Assembly: GCA_034928305.1 (NCBI GenBank)
Contig: JAYFOZ010000002.1
Span: 372,001 to 436,000, forward strand
DNA: 64,000 nt
Source: Methanomassiliicoccaceae archaeon
Lineage (GTDB): Archaea > Thermoplasmatota > Thermoplasmata > Methanomassiliicoccales > Methanomethylophilaceae
Reading direction: 5' to 3'
Numbering within the stretch: the stretch's first letter is position 1; each line of letters begins with the position of its first letter. The translations under genes were made by a program, and so were the position numbers. The notes below the pieces were generated by a model. That model was given only the letters and a program-made list of their open reading frames with translations, was not told the origin of the DNA and ran no database searches. Positions 27,018-34,718 of this stretch are shown here, one piece after another.

Positions 27018-28370
27018 ATGGGGTTTGAAAGGAAGAAAATCGGTCTCGGGAAGCTGATGATCAGCACCGACAATCCAAGGTTCAAGGAGACCAAGGATCA
27101 GAATGAAGCGATTGCTATCATGCTCGCCAAAAAAGGCGACGAGATATACAACATGGCCCGCGACATGCTAGAGGTTGGTCAGAATCCAACGGTTGATATC
27201 TCAGTCTACGCAAGCCCTGATGGGACATACAAGGTCAAGGACGGGAACAGAAGGGTTACAGCCATCAAGCTCATGATGCATCCATCCTTGGTTCCTAAGG
27301 CAGACAAGGTCAACAAAAAGAGATATAAGGAGCTCAACGGCAAGATAGATCGCTCCAAGTATAGGTACATCGACTGCATCGTGTTCGATGACGAGAACGA
27401 GGCGGACCTTTGGGTAGAGAGGAACCACAGCGGATTCCAGAACGGAATAGGTCAGGTCCAATGGGATGCTATTCAGAAAAAGAGGTTTGCATCCAAACGG
27501 AGTAATACCGTGGATCCTGCGGTCCAGGTTTATGACTATGTCACAGCCCAGAGGGGAATCGAAGCAAGGGACAAATTCCCGATAACAACCTTGGAGAGAT
27601 TACTGAGATCGACTGTGTTCCGCGACGCAATGGGATACAGGATAGAAGATACCGGTGTGATCGTCGAGCGGGACACCGAGCAGTTCTTAGATGAAATGGC
27701 GCAGGTCATCGAAGACATATCAGGTGACGATTACACTGTCCGGAACTTCATGACCACCGATGACATCTCGACTTACATCTCCGATAGACGTGAAGCGGGC
27801 AGGTTCAGACCGTATGAGATTTCAGAGGCTTTCCACATCTCGGAAGCTGAGAAGCCTCCAGAACCTGTACCGGTGAAGGCTCCCTCTGAAGCAGTGCCTT
27901 GCCGGATGCCCACATCCAAACGCCAGACTTTAATACCCAAGGATGTGGACATGGACATACGTCCGGAAAAAATCAACGACATATACGATGAGCTCAAGAA
28001 ACTCAACGTGAATAGTTTGAGGAATTGCGGCTCGGTCATGCTGAGGGTGTTCCTGGACCTTTCGATAAACTACTACCTCGAAGAGTACGAAGACCACGTG
28101 GTCAATAAAAAGAAACTTTCGGAGGTCAGAACAAACACTGATTTTACTCTCGATGCAAGGATGAATCGTGTCCTGGACGACCTGAAGAATTTGAAAAAGA
28201 TAGATGACAGCATCTACAAAACAATCCATGCGATCATGAGGGATGAAAATCTTCAACTAGTGGTCGAGCTGAACCAATACGTACACAACTATCACTTTAA
28301 TCCAAAGACTGATGATTTGAAGGTTCTATGGAACAATTTGGAAGGATTTTTCAGGGCGATATTCTCGTAA
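27018..28370 (+). CDS. ParB/Srx-fold protein with helical C-terminal domain
   Basis: 450 residues. N-terminal ParB-like domain (about 1-140) with STDNPRFKETKDQNEAIAIM and the box VKDGNRRVTAIKLM, where GNRR replaces the GERRxRA of plasmid ParB. After a Pro-rich linker (about 290-310) comes a helical domain from MDIRPEKINDIYDELKKLNV through LRVFLDLSINYYLEE to VELNQYVHNYHFNPKTDDLK, similar to helical (HEPN-like) domains attached to ParB proteins in defence islands. The Dam-type methyltransferase begins 32 nt downstream, suggesting one unit. Role in partition is unlikely; a defence or DNA-modification role is inferred. Confidence 0.65.
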   Translation: MGFERKKIGLGKLMISTDNPRFKETKDQNEAIAIMLAKKGDEIYNMARDMLEVGQNPTVDISVYASPDGTYKVKDGNRRVTAIKLMMHPSLVPKADKVNKKRYKELNGKIDRSKYRYIDCIVFDDENEADLWVERNHSGFQNGIGQVQWDAIQKKRFASKRSNTVDPAVQVYDYVTAQRGIEARDKFPITTLERLLRSTVFRDAMGYRIEDTGVIVERDTEQFLDEMAQVIEDISGDDYTVRNFMTTDDISTYISDRREAGRFRPYEISEAFHISEAEKPPEPVPVKAPSEAVPCRMPTSKRQTLIPKDVDMDIRPEKINDIYDELKKLNVNSLRNCGSVMLRVFLDLSINYYLEEYEDHVVNKKKLSEVRTNTDFTLDARMNRVLDDLKNLKKIDDSIYKTIHAIMRDENLQLVVELNQYVHNYHFNPKTDDLKVLWNNLEGFFRAIFS

Positions 28371-28401
28371 GGTATTTGGCCAAGGAAGTGAATAGGGCAT
28401 C

Positions 28402-29295
28402 ATGGCGTACCATTCCCCGCTGAGATACCCTGGCGGCAAAGGCAAACTGTCGGGTTATTTCGAAAGCCTCGTCTCGGCCAACGGGCTGGACGGCGGGACG
28501 TACGTCGAACCGTTCGCCGGAGGCGCGGGTGTGGCTACCTCGCTCTTGGCAGAGGGCAAGGTTTCCAAGATAGTCCTCAACGACGCCGACCGTTCGATTT
28601 ATGCTCTGTGGTATTCGGTTAAGCACTACGGAAACGAACTGATCGAGGCCATCGATTCCATCAATGTCAACATAGATGAATGGAAGAAGCAGCGCGAATT
28701 CCAGAGGAACAAGGAGAATGAGGATATCTTCGACCTTGGTTTCTCCACGCTCTACATGAACAGGACGAACAGATCGGGAATCCTCAATGGTGGTGTCATC
28801 GGTGGCCTGGACCAGAAGGGAAAGTACAAGATTGATGCCAGGTTCAACAAGAAGGCCCTTAAGGCACGCATAGCCGCCTTGTCAAAGTTATCAGACAGCA
28901 TCGAGGTGTCCTGTAAGGACGCATCCAAGTTCTTGGCCGAGGATTTGAACGAGTACGATAAGGATGCGACTCTTGTCTACATCGACCCCCCTTATTTCGA
29001 TAAGGGCAGCTCTTTGTACATGAACCACTACTCGGCCGAAGATCATGAGGACCTTGCCAAAGTGATATTGGGACTCCGTCACAAGTGGGTGTTGAGCTAT
29101 GATGACGTGCCTGAAATCGTGAAGATATATGGTGATATTGTGCCGCAGAGGTTCACGCTCAAGTACAGTTCTTACGAACGCAAGATGGGCAAAGAGCTAT
29201 TCTTCTTCAGCGACAATCTGAACTCGGACCTATGCGGTTGCAACAGCAAGGCCGTCACCGGATTAGATTCCGGGGATTCAATCTGCATTGAATAA
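28402..29295 (+). CDS. DNA adenine methyltransferase (D12/Dam class)
   Basis: 297 residues. Motif X/I region SPLRYPGGKGKLSGYF and PFAGGAGVATSLL, acceptor motif ND, and catalytic DPPY in ATLVYIDPPYFDKGSSLY place it in the D12 class of N6-adenine methyltransferases. Full length, but target sequence unknown. The tail after FFFSDNLN looks low-complexity. Encoded just behind the ParB-like gene; no cognate endonuclease is adjacent. Confidence 0.88.
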   Translation: MAYHSPLRYPGGKGKLSGYFESLVSANGLDGGTYVEPFAGGAGVATSLLAEGKVSKIVLNDADRSIYALWYSVKHYGNELIEAIDSINVNIDEWKKQREFQRNKENEDIFDLGFSTLYMNRTNRSGILNGGVIGGLDQKGKYKIDARFNKKALKARIAALSKLSDSIEVSCKDASKFLAEDLNEYDKDATLVYIDPPYFDKGSSLYMNHYSAEDHEDLAKVILGLRHKWVLSYDDVPEIVKIYGDIVPQRFTLKYSSYERKMGKELFFFSDNLNSDLCGCNSKAVTGLDSGDSICIE

Positions 29296-29302
29296 TCCAA
29301 AC

Positions 29303-29359
29303 TTTAGGTGACAGTACCGCTGCGACTTCTTTGAACGACAGCCCGCACATATCCTGCAT
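29303..29359 (-). pseudogene. Fragment of the FREA-HTH gene family
   Basis: A short minus-strand remnant reads MQDMCGLSFKEVAAVLSPKV, matching LQDQCxLTFREAVAVLSP of the two homologues at 29389 and 32505. There is no room for the HTH half; its 3' end abuts the stop of the methyltransferase. It records a third copy lost by deletion. Confidence 0.6.
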
Positions 29360-29388
29360 AGGCCGTCTACCCCCCGATTCCCTTGCTT

Positions 29389-29658
29389 TCAGAACCTCTG
29401 CGTGAAGTAGAACGGCACGAATTCCGCCACTGCCATCTCGTCAGTACCCACTTTGGCATAAATCTTGTCGAACCCGCGTCTGCTCGCGTTACATATGGCT
29501 TGCCTGCTGACGCCCCATTTCTCCGCCAGAAGGTCGTTATAGTCGTAATGTGTGAGAACAGCCACGGCCTCTCTGAACGTCAGATCGCATTGGTCCTGCA
29601 ATCTGAACAAACGCAGAGCGAATTCTGCTTCCCCGACTCTTTCAACCCATGGGTCCAT
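29389..29658 (-). CDS. Small FREA-HTH protein (family member 4)
   Basis: 89 residues in the order leader MDPWVERVGEAEFALRLF, motif LQDQCDLTFREAVAVL, then HTH LAEKWGVSRQAICNASRRGF and DKIYAKV. The HTH resembles sigma-like or transposase-type DNA-binding helices. Homologues lie at 32187, 32505 and 33517. No known family recognised. Upstream are direct repeats ATGTAAC-CTAA-ATGTAAC next to a TATA-like ATTAAATAA. Confidence 0.7.
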   Translation of the reverse strand: MDPWVERVGEAEFALRLFRLQDQCDLTFREAVAVLTHYDYNDLLAEKWGVSRQAICNASRRGFDKIYAKVGTDEMAVAEFVPFYFTQRF

Positions 29659-29659
29659 G

Positions 29660-29690
29660 ATGTTACATTTAGGTTACATTATTTAATGAT
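29660..29690 (-). promoter_or_regulatory. Promoter/operator of FREA-HTH gene 4
   Basis: On the minus strand ATTAAATAATGTAACCTAAA then TGTAAC leads to the ATG. The ATGTAAC direct repeat flanks CTAA and the same layout (ATTAAATAACGTGACCTAAA then CGTTAA) precedes the homologue at 33446, so both copies share one control region. Confidence 0.55.
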
Positions 29691-29790
29691 TCCAAGGCAA
29701 GACGCGTTATTGGTTTCGGAGGTGCTTTCCCGCCCTATAGCGCCCTGGCGGAGAAATTCGATAGTGCTGGTTGCTTCGACGAGGCTTTCA

Positions 29791-29807
29791 GGCTGGAGCC
29801 TCCAGCC
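29791..29807. repeat. Inverted repeat upstream of the cytosine methyltransferase
   Basis: GGCTGGAG-C-CTCCAGCC is a perfect 8-bp inverted repeat, 55 nt before the methyltransferase ATG and close to a TATA-like CTTTATAG. It may be a regulatory operator or a hairpin; no controller gene is recognised. Confidence 0.5.
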
Positions 29808-29861
29808 CCTTCCGAGGCGGATACGATAACCTTTATAGCAGCCCTCTTTCATGTCGATACG

Positions 29862-30854
29862 ATGTCTGAGAAACATACTGCAGGTAGCATGTTCGCTGGC
29901 ATAGGTGGCATATGCCTAGGTTTTGAAACAGCTGGAGTGGACATTGTTTGGGCGAACGAAATCGATCCATACGCATGTATGACGTACAGACATAATTTCA
30001 ATGGAGCGCCGTTCCTGCATGAAGAAGACATCTACAAAGTTGATGAGAATTCTATTCCGAAGATCGACATACTAGTCGCCGGATTCCCTTGCCAGGCATT
30101 CTCGATAGCAGGATACAGAAAAGGATTCGAAGACGCACGCGGTGCGCTATTCTATGAAGTCATGAGAGTCATAAGGGCGAAGAAACCGCGTGCGGTGTTC
30201 CTAGAGAATGTGAAAAATCTCGAGAATCACGATGATGGGAACACCTATAGGGCCATCAAGAGACTTCTGACAGATGAGGGGTACCTTGTCATCGAGAAAG
30301 TCATGAACACGATGGAGTACAGCAACATCCCGCAGAACAGGGAGAGAATCTATGTCGTAGGATTCAAGAAACACGATGATGGGACGTGCCCAGAATTCGA
30401 TGCATTCAAATTTCCAGACCCTGTGAAACTGAAAGCGACGATACACGATATCATCAATATCCATGAGAAAAAGGACGATTCGTTTTATTATGGTCTTAAT
30501 AACCCATACTATGAGAAGTTGGATGCCGCGATGACCAATCCCGATACGATATACCAGTGGCGCAGAGTGTACGTACGCGAGAACAAGAGCAATGTTTGCC
30601 CGACATTGACAGCTAACATGGGGACCGGGGGCCACAATGTACCCCTCATCCGCGACGATTTTGGCATCAGGAAACTCACACCGGAAGAGTGCCTTGCATT
30701 CCAGGGATTTCCCCGCGATTACAGTTTCCCGGAGATGGCAAACAGCCACAAATACAAACAAGCTGGCAATTCCGTTTCGGTCCCCGTCATATCGCGCATA
30801 GCGCATAACATTATCACGTCGATGAGAGATACGGACAGTAATGTCAATTTATGA
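29862..30854 (+). CDS. DNA (cytosine-5) methyltransferase
   Basis: 330 residues. Motif I SMFAGIGGICLGFETAG, catalytic motif IV AGFPCQAFSIAGYRKGF, motif VI FLENVKNL, motif VIII QNRERIYVVGF and motifs IX/X (GTGGHNVPL, QAGNSVSVPVISRIA) are all in order, so the enzyme looks active. The target-recognition region between VIII and IX is short. It overlaps the endonuclease gene by 14 nt, forming a type II restriction-modification pair. Confidence 0.93.
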   Translation: MSEKHTAGSMFAGIGGICLGFETAGVDIVWANEIDPYACMTYRHNFNGAPFLHEEDIYKVDENSIPKIDILVAGFPCQAFSIAGYRKGFEDARGALFYEVMRVIRAKKPRAVFLENVKNLENHDDGNTYRAIKRLLTDEGYLVIEKVMNTMEYSNIPQNRERIYVVGFKKHDDGTCPEFDAFKFPDPVKLKATIHDIINIHEKKDDSFYYGLNNPYYEKLDAAMTNPDTIYQWRRVYVRENKSNVCPTLTANMGTGGHNVPLIRDDFGIRKLTPEECLAFQGFPRDYSFPEMANSHKYKQAGNSVSVPVISRIAHNIITSMRDTDSNVNL

Positions 30855-31929
30855 GCGCTCATCCGAAGAACCTCGCCAAAGGTACCAGAAATACCTGATG
30901 GCTATGAGCGCGATCAGCCGTCTTTTCTCAGACAGCGACAAACCGTATCTTGACTATAGGATCGTGGAGAATCTATTCTGCAAATGCTTCGGAGCAGAGA
31001 ACCTCTCCCGTTCGTGCATCGCCGTCGATGCGAGGGTGGGGGCAGAGGGGATAGGAATCAAGACTTTCGTCGACAACAGCCCGTTCCAGAAGATTGCCGA
31101 ATTCGACAAGAAACGTTCAGAGGTCGATTCTGGAGACGCATACGAAGATGCGTGCAAGGTATCAGAGTTGAGGAACACACGTCTTGATTTCGCCACCGAT
31201 GCGTACGCGATAGATTCGTTATCATACCATTATGTTCTCCGCCACGACTTCTCACTGTCGGTGCACGAATGTCCGATGGATCACATCGATTTCGATTCGT
31301 TGAGATTAGTCAGCGAGACAGTAAAAGGATTTGAATTCGAAGACAGAATGAACAGATACAGATTCAACAGGGCGAAGAGCACGCTGTTCAAAAGCTTCCC
31401 TCTCGACAAACCAGTTTACGAATTCGGAGTTTCGTATATCGATAGTCCGGAGGATGCACTGTTGAAGATCCTCGAGATGGTCGAGGAGCATCCGGCTGAG
31501 GCAGAAGAGGATACATTGATACTTCCATTGTTCTCATCCCGCAAAGGCGGATATGTGCCCGAACGCAGCGGTTTGAACCAATGGAACGCTATGGGGCGTC
31601 CCCGTAGCTATGATGAAGTGTACATACCGTACAATAAAGAGTACCGTAACGCCAGCATAGGGTTTTTCCCTGCACGTGATACTCCTTTCGATCTGCTTCT
31701 GCCTAATGGCAAGCACATGTCTGCAAAGGTATGCCAAGCCGACGGAAAGGCGATTATGTCCAATCCCAACAAGGATCTAGGCGAATGGCTCCTCAGGGAT
31801 GTTCTGAAACTCAAAGACGGTCAACTTGTTACTATGGATATCCTTGATGATAAAGGCGTCAACGCAGTGATATTCACAAAACACAAAAATGGAACATATT
31901 CAGTTGACTTCTCATATGTTGACGAATGA
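30841..31929 (+). CDS. Putative type II restriction endonuclease (B3-like C-terminus)
   Basis: 362 residues. The C-terminal ~100 residues (TPFDLLLPNGKHMSAKVCQA, DGKAIMSNPNKDLGEWLLRD and VLKLKDGQLVTMDIL) match the B3/EcoRII-N-like recognition domain of NgoFVII-type enzymes. The N-terminal half has no phospholipase-D HxK motif; instead AVDARVGAEGIGIKTF suggests a PD-(D/E)xK-like core with Asp and Lys. It should cut unmodified DNA at the site of the overlapping methyltransferase; the site is unknown. Restriction role is well supported by context, fold assignment less so. Confidence 0.7.
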   Translation: MSIYERSSEEPRQRYQKYLMAMSAISRLFSDSDKPYLDYRIVENLFCKCFGAENLSRSCIAVDARVGAEGIGIKTFVDNSPFQKIAEFDKKRSEVDSGDAYEDACKVSELRNTRLDFATDAYAIDSLSYHYVLRHDFSLSVHECPMDHIDFDSLRLVSETVKGFEFEDRMNRYRFNRAKSTLFKSFPLDKPVYEFGVSYIDSPEDALLKILEMVEEHPAEAEEDTLILPLFSSRKGGYVPERSGLNQWNAMGRPRSYDEVYIPYNKEYRNASIGFFPARDTPFDLLLPNGKHMSAKVCQADGKAIMSNPNKDLGEWLLRDVLKLKDGQLVTMDILDDKGVNAVIFTKHKNGTYSVDFSYVDE

Positions 31930-32186
31930 CTCATAAGCCATTTTTCAATCAGAATACATGCCGAAAATGAACAGTAGCGCACCCTCGAACCATGACATCC
32001 CTGAGATTGAGGTCCGAGATCAGTCGACCCACAGCAACGGAGCGGCCTTAATATATGGTTCGATGATTTCCAGCACCGGAGCTTCGCATGCGGCTATCTT
32101 CCGCCTCGCGTTCTTCAGCCTTGAGTGCAGCGCCTGCCTGGATATCCCGAAGACGTGGGGAGGTCTTCCGAACCTTGGCTGGGCCC

Positions 32187-32474
32187 TCAGTCAGCAAGGA
32201 TGAACGCTGGAAAATCCTCTCCGCAGAACTCTTCTAAGGTCTTTCCCGTCTTGCGTAATTTCCTTTCCGATCTGAGGCTGGCCATTCTGTAAGCGTCCTG
32301 GTTCATTCCGAATTCTCTTGAAATGGCCAATGCGCTCTCGCCCCTGTCGATCATCGCGATCCTTGCCTCGCGGAAGCTCATCCCCGTCTCCTTCTGGAGC
32401 CTGTATATGCACATTGCCATATTGTATTGCTGCTCCCTGAAATGTGTCCTGATCCGCTTCAATTCATCGTCCAT
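32187..32474 (-). CDS. Small FREA-HTH protein (family member 3)
   Basis: 95 residues: N-terminal helix, YRLQKETGMSFREARIAMID, HTH-like ALAISREFGMNQDAYRMASL, and a basic/acidic tail ending FPAFILAD. More diverged than the other members. ATG 32474 is preferred over TTG 32483; a strong TATA-like ATTATATAAT lies about 22 nt upstream, so the message may be nearly leaderless. Confidence 0.6.
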   Translation of the reverse strand: MDDELKRIRTHFREQQYNMAMCIYRLQKETGMSFREARIAMIDRGESALAISREFGMNQDAYRMASLRSERKLRKTGKTLEEFCGEDFPAFILAD

Positions 32475-32504
32475 GTTGAACAATTATGTTAATATTATAT
32501 AATA

Positions 32505-33398
32505 TTATTTCTTAACATCCCTTCTATGTTTATCAAGCGTCGTCTTGGCGCTTTCTGAGGAATAAGACATTTTCAGCTTAGAAATTTCTGATTCATCGAA
32601 TTTCGTCTCCACAGCATCGATGGCCCGCTTGCCACGAAGCCCCTTGAGCCCATACTCCGCATTCCCAACGAATATCTTCCTGTCTCTATCAACGAGCTCA
32701 TGCCCTAATTTGTCATTCCAATTGGCCATACTACCGTGATAGCCTGTATTGTCCACCTTCTTGTATGGTGTGAGGCGCGTCAATGTCTCTGCGGTTGTGG
32801 CGGCTTCTTCCAGATTTCTATCTTCACCGGATATTGAGTCTTCTACCCTAGACCTTGTGACCTCTCCATTCCGTTTATTATCTTTCAAACGAAGATGATG
32901 TGTGAACTCATGGGTGATCGTGCTATCTGATTTCGAGTAGGGAGGATTTAGACGTATTGTCTTGTTCACCGGGTCGTAAGATCCTGCATCTCCCATATTC
33001 TCGACAACGACCGTCACTCCGTTACCAGATGCCATCTTGTCGAGCTCCCCATTGGTAAAATTATCCATCAGGACCCTACGTATTTCAGCATCTACGTCCT
33101 TTTTGGCATCGAGGATCATTATCTTCCTTGAAGCATCATACTTCTGCCGGGAATATCCCCTTATTTTTCCCCAGTCCTTGGTTGTATCGATACCGCATAT
33201 GTCACTTTCATTAGGGTGCGCCCACCATTCTTCTCCGACTTTCGATAGGATCTCATCCCAGCCACGTCGGCTAGCGTTATGGACGGCTTCTTTGGTCGTG
33301 CCCCATTTTTCTGCCAGCTTGCCTGCATGCGACGACGGAGACAGCACTGCTACGGCCTCTCTGAACGTAAGATTGCATTGGTCCTGCAATCCGAACAA
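32505..33398 (-). CDS. FREA-HTH protein fused to zincin-like domain; 5' end interrupted
   Basis: The frame begins FGLQDQCNLTFREAVAVLSP, HTH KLAEKWGTTKEAVHNASRRG, and continues for 220 residues with a zincin-like region: strand VTVVVENMG, then ITHEFTHHLRL, an HExxH metal motif. The ancestral ATG is at 33446 (MDPWVERVG as in 29389), but the 12th codon is TAA (33411-33413, GAA in the homologue). So expression needs a downstream start (TTG 33398 here) or the gene is a recent pseudogene. The peptidase-like domain could be a toxin or effector; the substrate is unknown. Confidence 0.6.
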   Translation of the reverse strand: MFGLQDQCNLTFREAVAVLSPSSHAGKLAEKWGTTKEAVHNASRRGWDEILSKVGEEWWAHPNESDICGIDTTKDWGKIRGYSRQKYDASRKIMILDAKKDVDAEIRRVLMDNFTNGELDKMASGNGVTVVVENMGDAGSYDPVNKTIRLNPPYSKSDSTITHEFTHHLRLKDNKRNGEVTRSRVEDSISGEDRNLEEAATTAETLTRLTPYKKVDNTGYHGSMANWNDKLGHELVDRDRKIFVGNAEYGLKGLRGKRAIDAVETKFDESEISKLKMSYSSESAKTTLDKHRRDVKK

Positions 33399-33516
33399 AC
33401 GCAGAGAGAATTATGCTCCCCCGACTCTTTCGACCCATGGGTCCATGATTTAACGTTTAGGTCACGTTATTTAATAATTTTTATTCAGTTCCTTAGCCAG
33501 TCTTTTACATATAGTT

Positions 33517-33783
33517 TCAGAATGGATGCCAGAATCTAGCAGGAGCTATTGTATACATCAAATCCTCGGCGCCGTTGGCGAACGCACTGATTTTATCCCA
33601 CCCTCTCCTGTCAAGGTTCATTACTGCTTCGGGAGTTACGCCCCAGTCTTTCGCCAATTGTTTTTTGTAAGCAGGAGTCGACAGAACGACGAATGCTTCT
33701 TTGAATGTCAGACCGGCTTTTTCCTGAAGTTTAAACATATGTTCATAGAAATCACATCCTCCTCTGTAAACTTCTTCGCTCAT
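33517..33783 (-). CDS. Small FREA-HTH protein (family member 1)
   Basis: 88 residues: MSEEVYRGGCDFYEHMFKLQ, EKAGLTFKEAFVVL, HTH LAKDWGVTPEAVMNLDRRGW, DKISAFANG and a short tail. ATG 33783 is chosen because it puts the LQ motif at the same distance from the start as in the homologue at 29389; the longer frame opens at TTG 33912 inside attR. Confidence 0.65.
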   Translation of the reverse strand: MSEEVYRGGCDFYEHMFKLQEKAGLTFKEAFVVLSTPAYKKQLAKDWGVTPEAVMNLDRRGWDKISAFANGAEDLMYTIAPARFWHPF

Positions 33784-33905
33784 AGTCCTAACGTATGTGT
33801 TAGGATCATTTATTACTTCTTCCTTCAGATGCTTTTTGGTTACGAGATCGGCAACGTCGGATTCGCTTGAAAAAAAGTATGAGCCAGCATCGCTGACGGG
33901 TTCAA

Positions 33906-33925
33906 GAATCAAATTGGGCCCACCA
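33906..33925. repeat. attR: duplicated tRNA-Ile 3' end
   Basis: GAATCAAATTGGGCCCACCA, identical to attL except C to A at the seventh base; followed by a T-rich tract. Marks the right end of the integrated element. Confidence 0.85.
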
Positions 33926-34056
33926 CTTTTTCTTTTTTAAATCGGTATCGTCCACAGTTGTTCCTGTTCGTCATAACATATTTTGATCGGCATTTTATTT
34001 TTCTATATGCTCTGATTTTCACACTAAAATGGAAATCAATGTATTTTTTATTCATA

Positions 34057-34109
34057 CATGGATGTAACTAGAGAAAATTATTAATACTGTATATCTAATA
34101 TTATACGCT
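34057..34109 (+). promoter_or_regulatory. Conserved promoter block, RNA copy 1
   Basis: CATGGATGTAACTAG followed by an A/T-rich TATA-like AATTATTAATAC and TGTATATC, ending 1 nt before the RNA repeat. The same block stands at the same distance (53 nt) before copy 2. Confidence 0.65.
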
Positions 34110-34376
34110 GCACGCGTGGGAATCGCACGGGCAGAGTAAGACGCTGGAGAAAGAACCCGTTGTGGTAAAGCTGCTCACTTCCGAAAAGTCCAGAGCCCCA
34201 CGGCATGTGGATGATAAACCGCGGGCGTTATCGACGTTCTGCGGCGAGGCACCCATGTGTGAGGATTCCTCATAAGTTGAGGATGAAGCGTAAGGTGTCC
34301 GATGATCCCGAGAAAACTCCCTGGATGGAGCGATTTCTTGGTATGGTGAAGACCCCGCGCAAGGCCCCACGCGTGC
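34110..34376 (+). ncRNA. Candidate structured ncRNA, copy 1 (267 nt), unknown family
   Basis: One of two 267-nt direct repeats. The first 11 nt GCACGCGTGGG pair perfectly with the last 11 CCCACGCGTGC. Inner stems conserved in both copies: GGGC (20-23) with GCCC (86-89), hairpin CCTCA/TGAGG (159-173), CTCC/GGAG (208-221). A stem at 227-230/240-243 is TCTT/AAGA here and GCTCG/CGAGC in copy 2. Six T follow shortly (34382-34387). Open frames across it are not conserved between copies. No signature of SRP RNA, RNase P RNA or tmRNA is seen. The strand is set by the upstream TATA-like block. Confidence 0.7.
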
Positions 34377-34381
34377 TACCT

Positions 34382-34387
34382 GTTTTT
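34382..34387 (+). terminator. T6 run after RNA copy 1
   Basis: TTTTTT within CCTGTTTTTTCTTG begins 6 nt after the terminal helix, a suitable archaeal terminator. Copy 2 has only a weaker T-rich stretch. Confidence 0.5.
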
Positions 34388-34665
34388 TCTTGTTTGCTGT
34401 TTATTGGCTCAATGTCTATTTTTGAAATCGGTCGAGAGCAAAAACTCCCGAATCCCCGCATCGTTATCTTCTTTTTTGGGAGTATCGAACGATTCAATGT
34501 GTTCTCGACATACGATAAACGTCGGGTCATTAAAGTAAATTATACAGCTGGCAACACGTTTTTTGAGATTTGTGACGTTCTTGATAATAATGCGAGCCGA
34601 TCGGCGTTCCATCCATGCCCCGTCCGATCTGACCATTCGATTAAAATAAGAATAATTAATACGCG
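34388..34665. other. Spacer between the RNA repeats, no gene seen
   Basis: AT-rich spacer without a supported ORF on either strand. It contains an imperfect inverted repeat ACTCCC...GGGAGT around 34445-34485. Frames spanning it (for example a long plus-strand frame covering both RNA copies) are chance reading of the repeats. Confidence 0.5.
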
Positions 34666-34718
34666 CATGGATGTAACTAGGGATAATTATAAATATTGTA
34701 TATCACCTATTAGTAGTT
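34666..34718 (+). promoter_or_regulatory. Conserved promoter block, RNA copy 2
   Basis: CATGGATGTAACTAG, then TATA-like AATTATAAATATTG (centre about 28 nt before the RNA start) and TGTATATC; matches the block in front of copy 1. Confidence 0.65.

Larger units (their letters stand above)
21576..33925. mobile_element. Integrative element in tRNA-Ile, about 12.3 kb
   Basis: Bounded by a direct repeat of the tRNA-Ile 3' end (19 of 20 positions identical) with a tyrosine recombinase next to the tRNA, the classic archaeal integration layout. Cargo: duplicated A/B cassette, RHH, AbrB and winged-helix regulators, a secreted surface protein, a ParB-like protein and Dam-type methyltransferase, a cytosine methyltransferase with an endonuclease, and repeated HTH-like genes. 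No capsid, terminase, conjugation or replication gene is recognised, and the recombinase is frameshifted, so it is probably a decaying or satellite element carrying defence genes. Confidence 0.85.

Noticed and set aside
29679-29876. Minus-strand 65-aa ORF between FREA-HTH gene and methyltransferase
   Set aside because: Reads through the inverted repeat and the methyltransferase promoter; no homology recognised. It cannot be excluded but is not supported.
32030-32200. Minus-strand frame after the 32187 stop (EGPAKVRKTSPRLRDIQAGA)
   Set aside because: About 50 codons with plausible composition but no good start codon or known relatives; might be the frameshifted tail of the preceding gene.
33411-33413. 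Premature stop as a pyrrolysine codon
   Set aside because: The codon is TAA, not TAG, so recoding as Pyl does not apply.
33784-33912. Extended start (TTG 33912) for the last element gene
   Set aside because: It begins inside attR, and alignment with the paralogue at 29389 places the start at ATG 33783.
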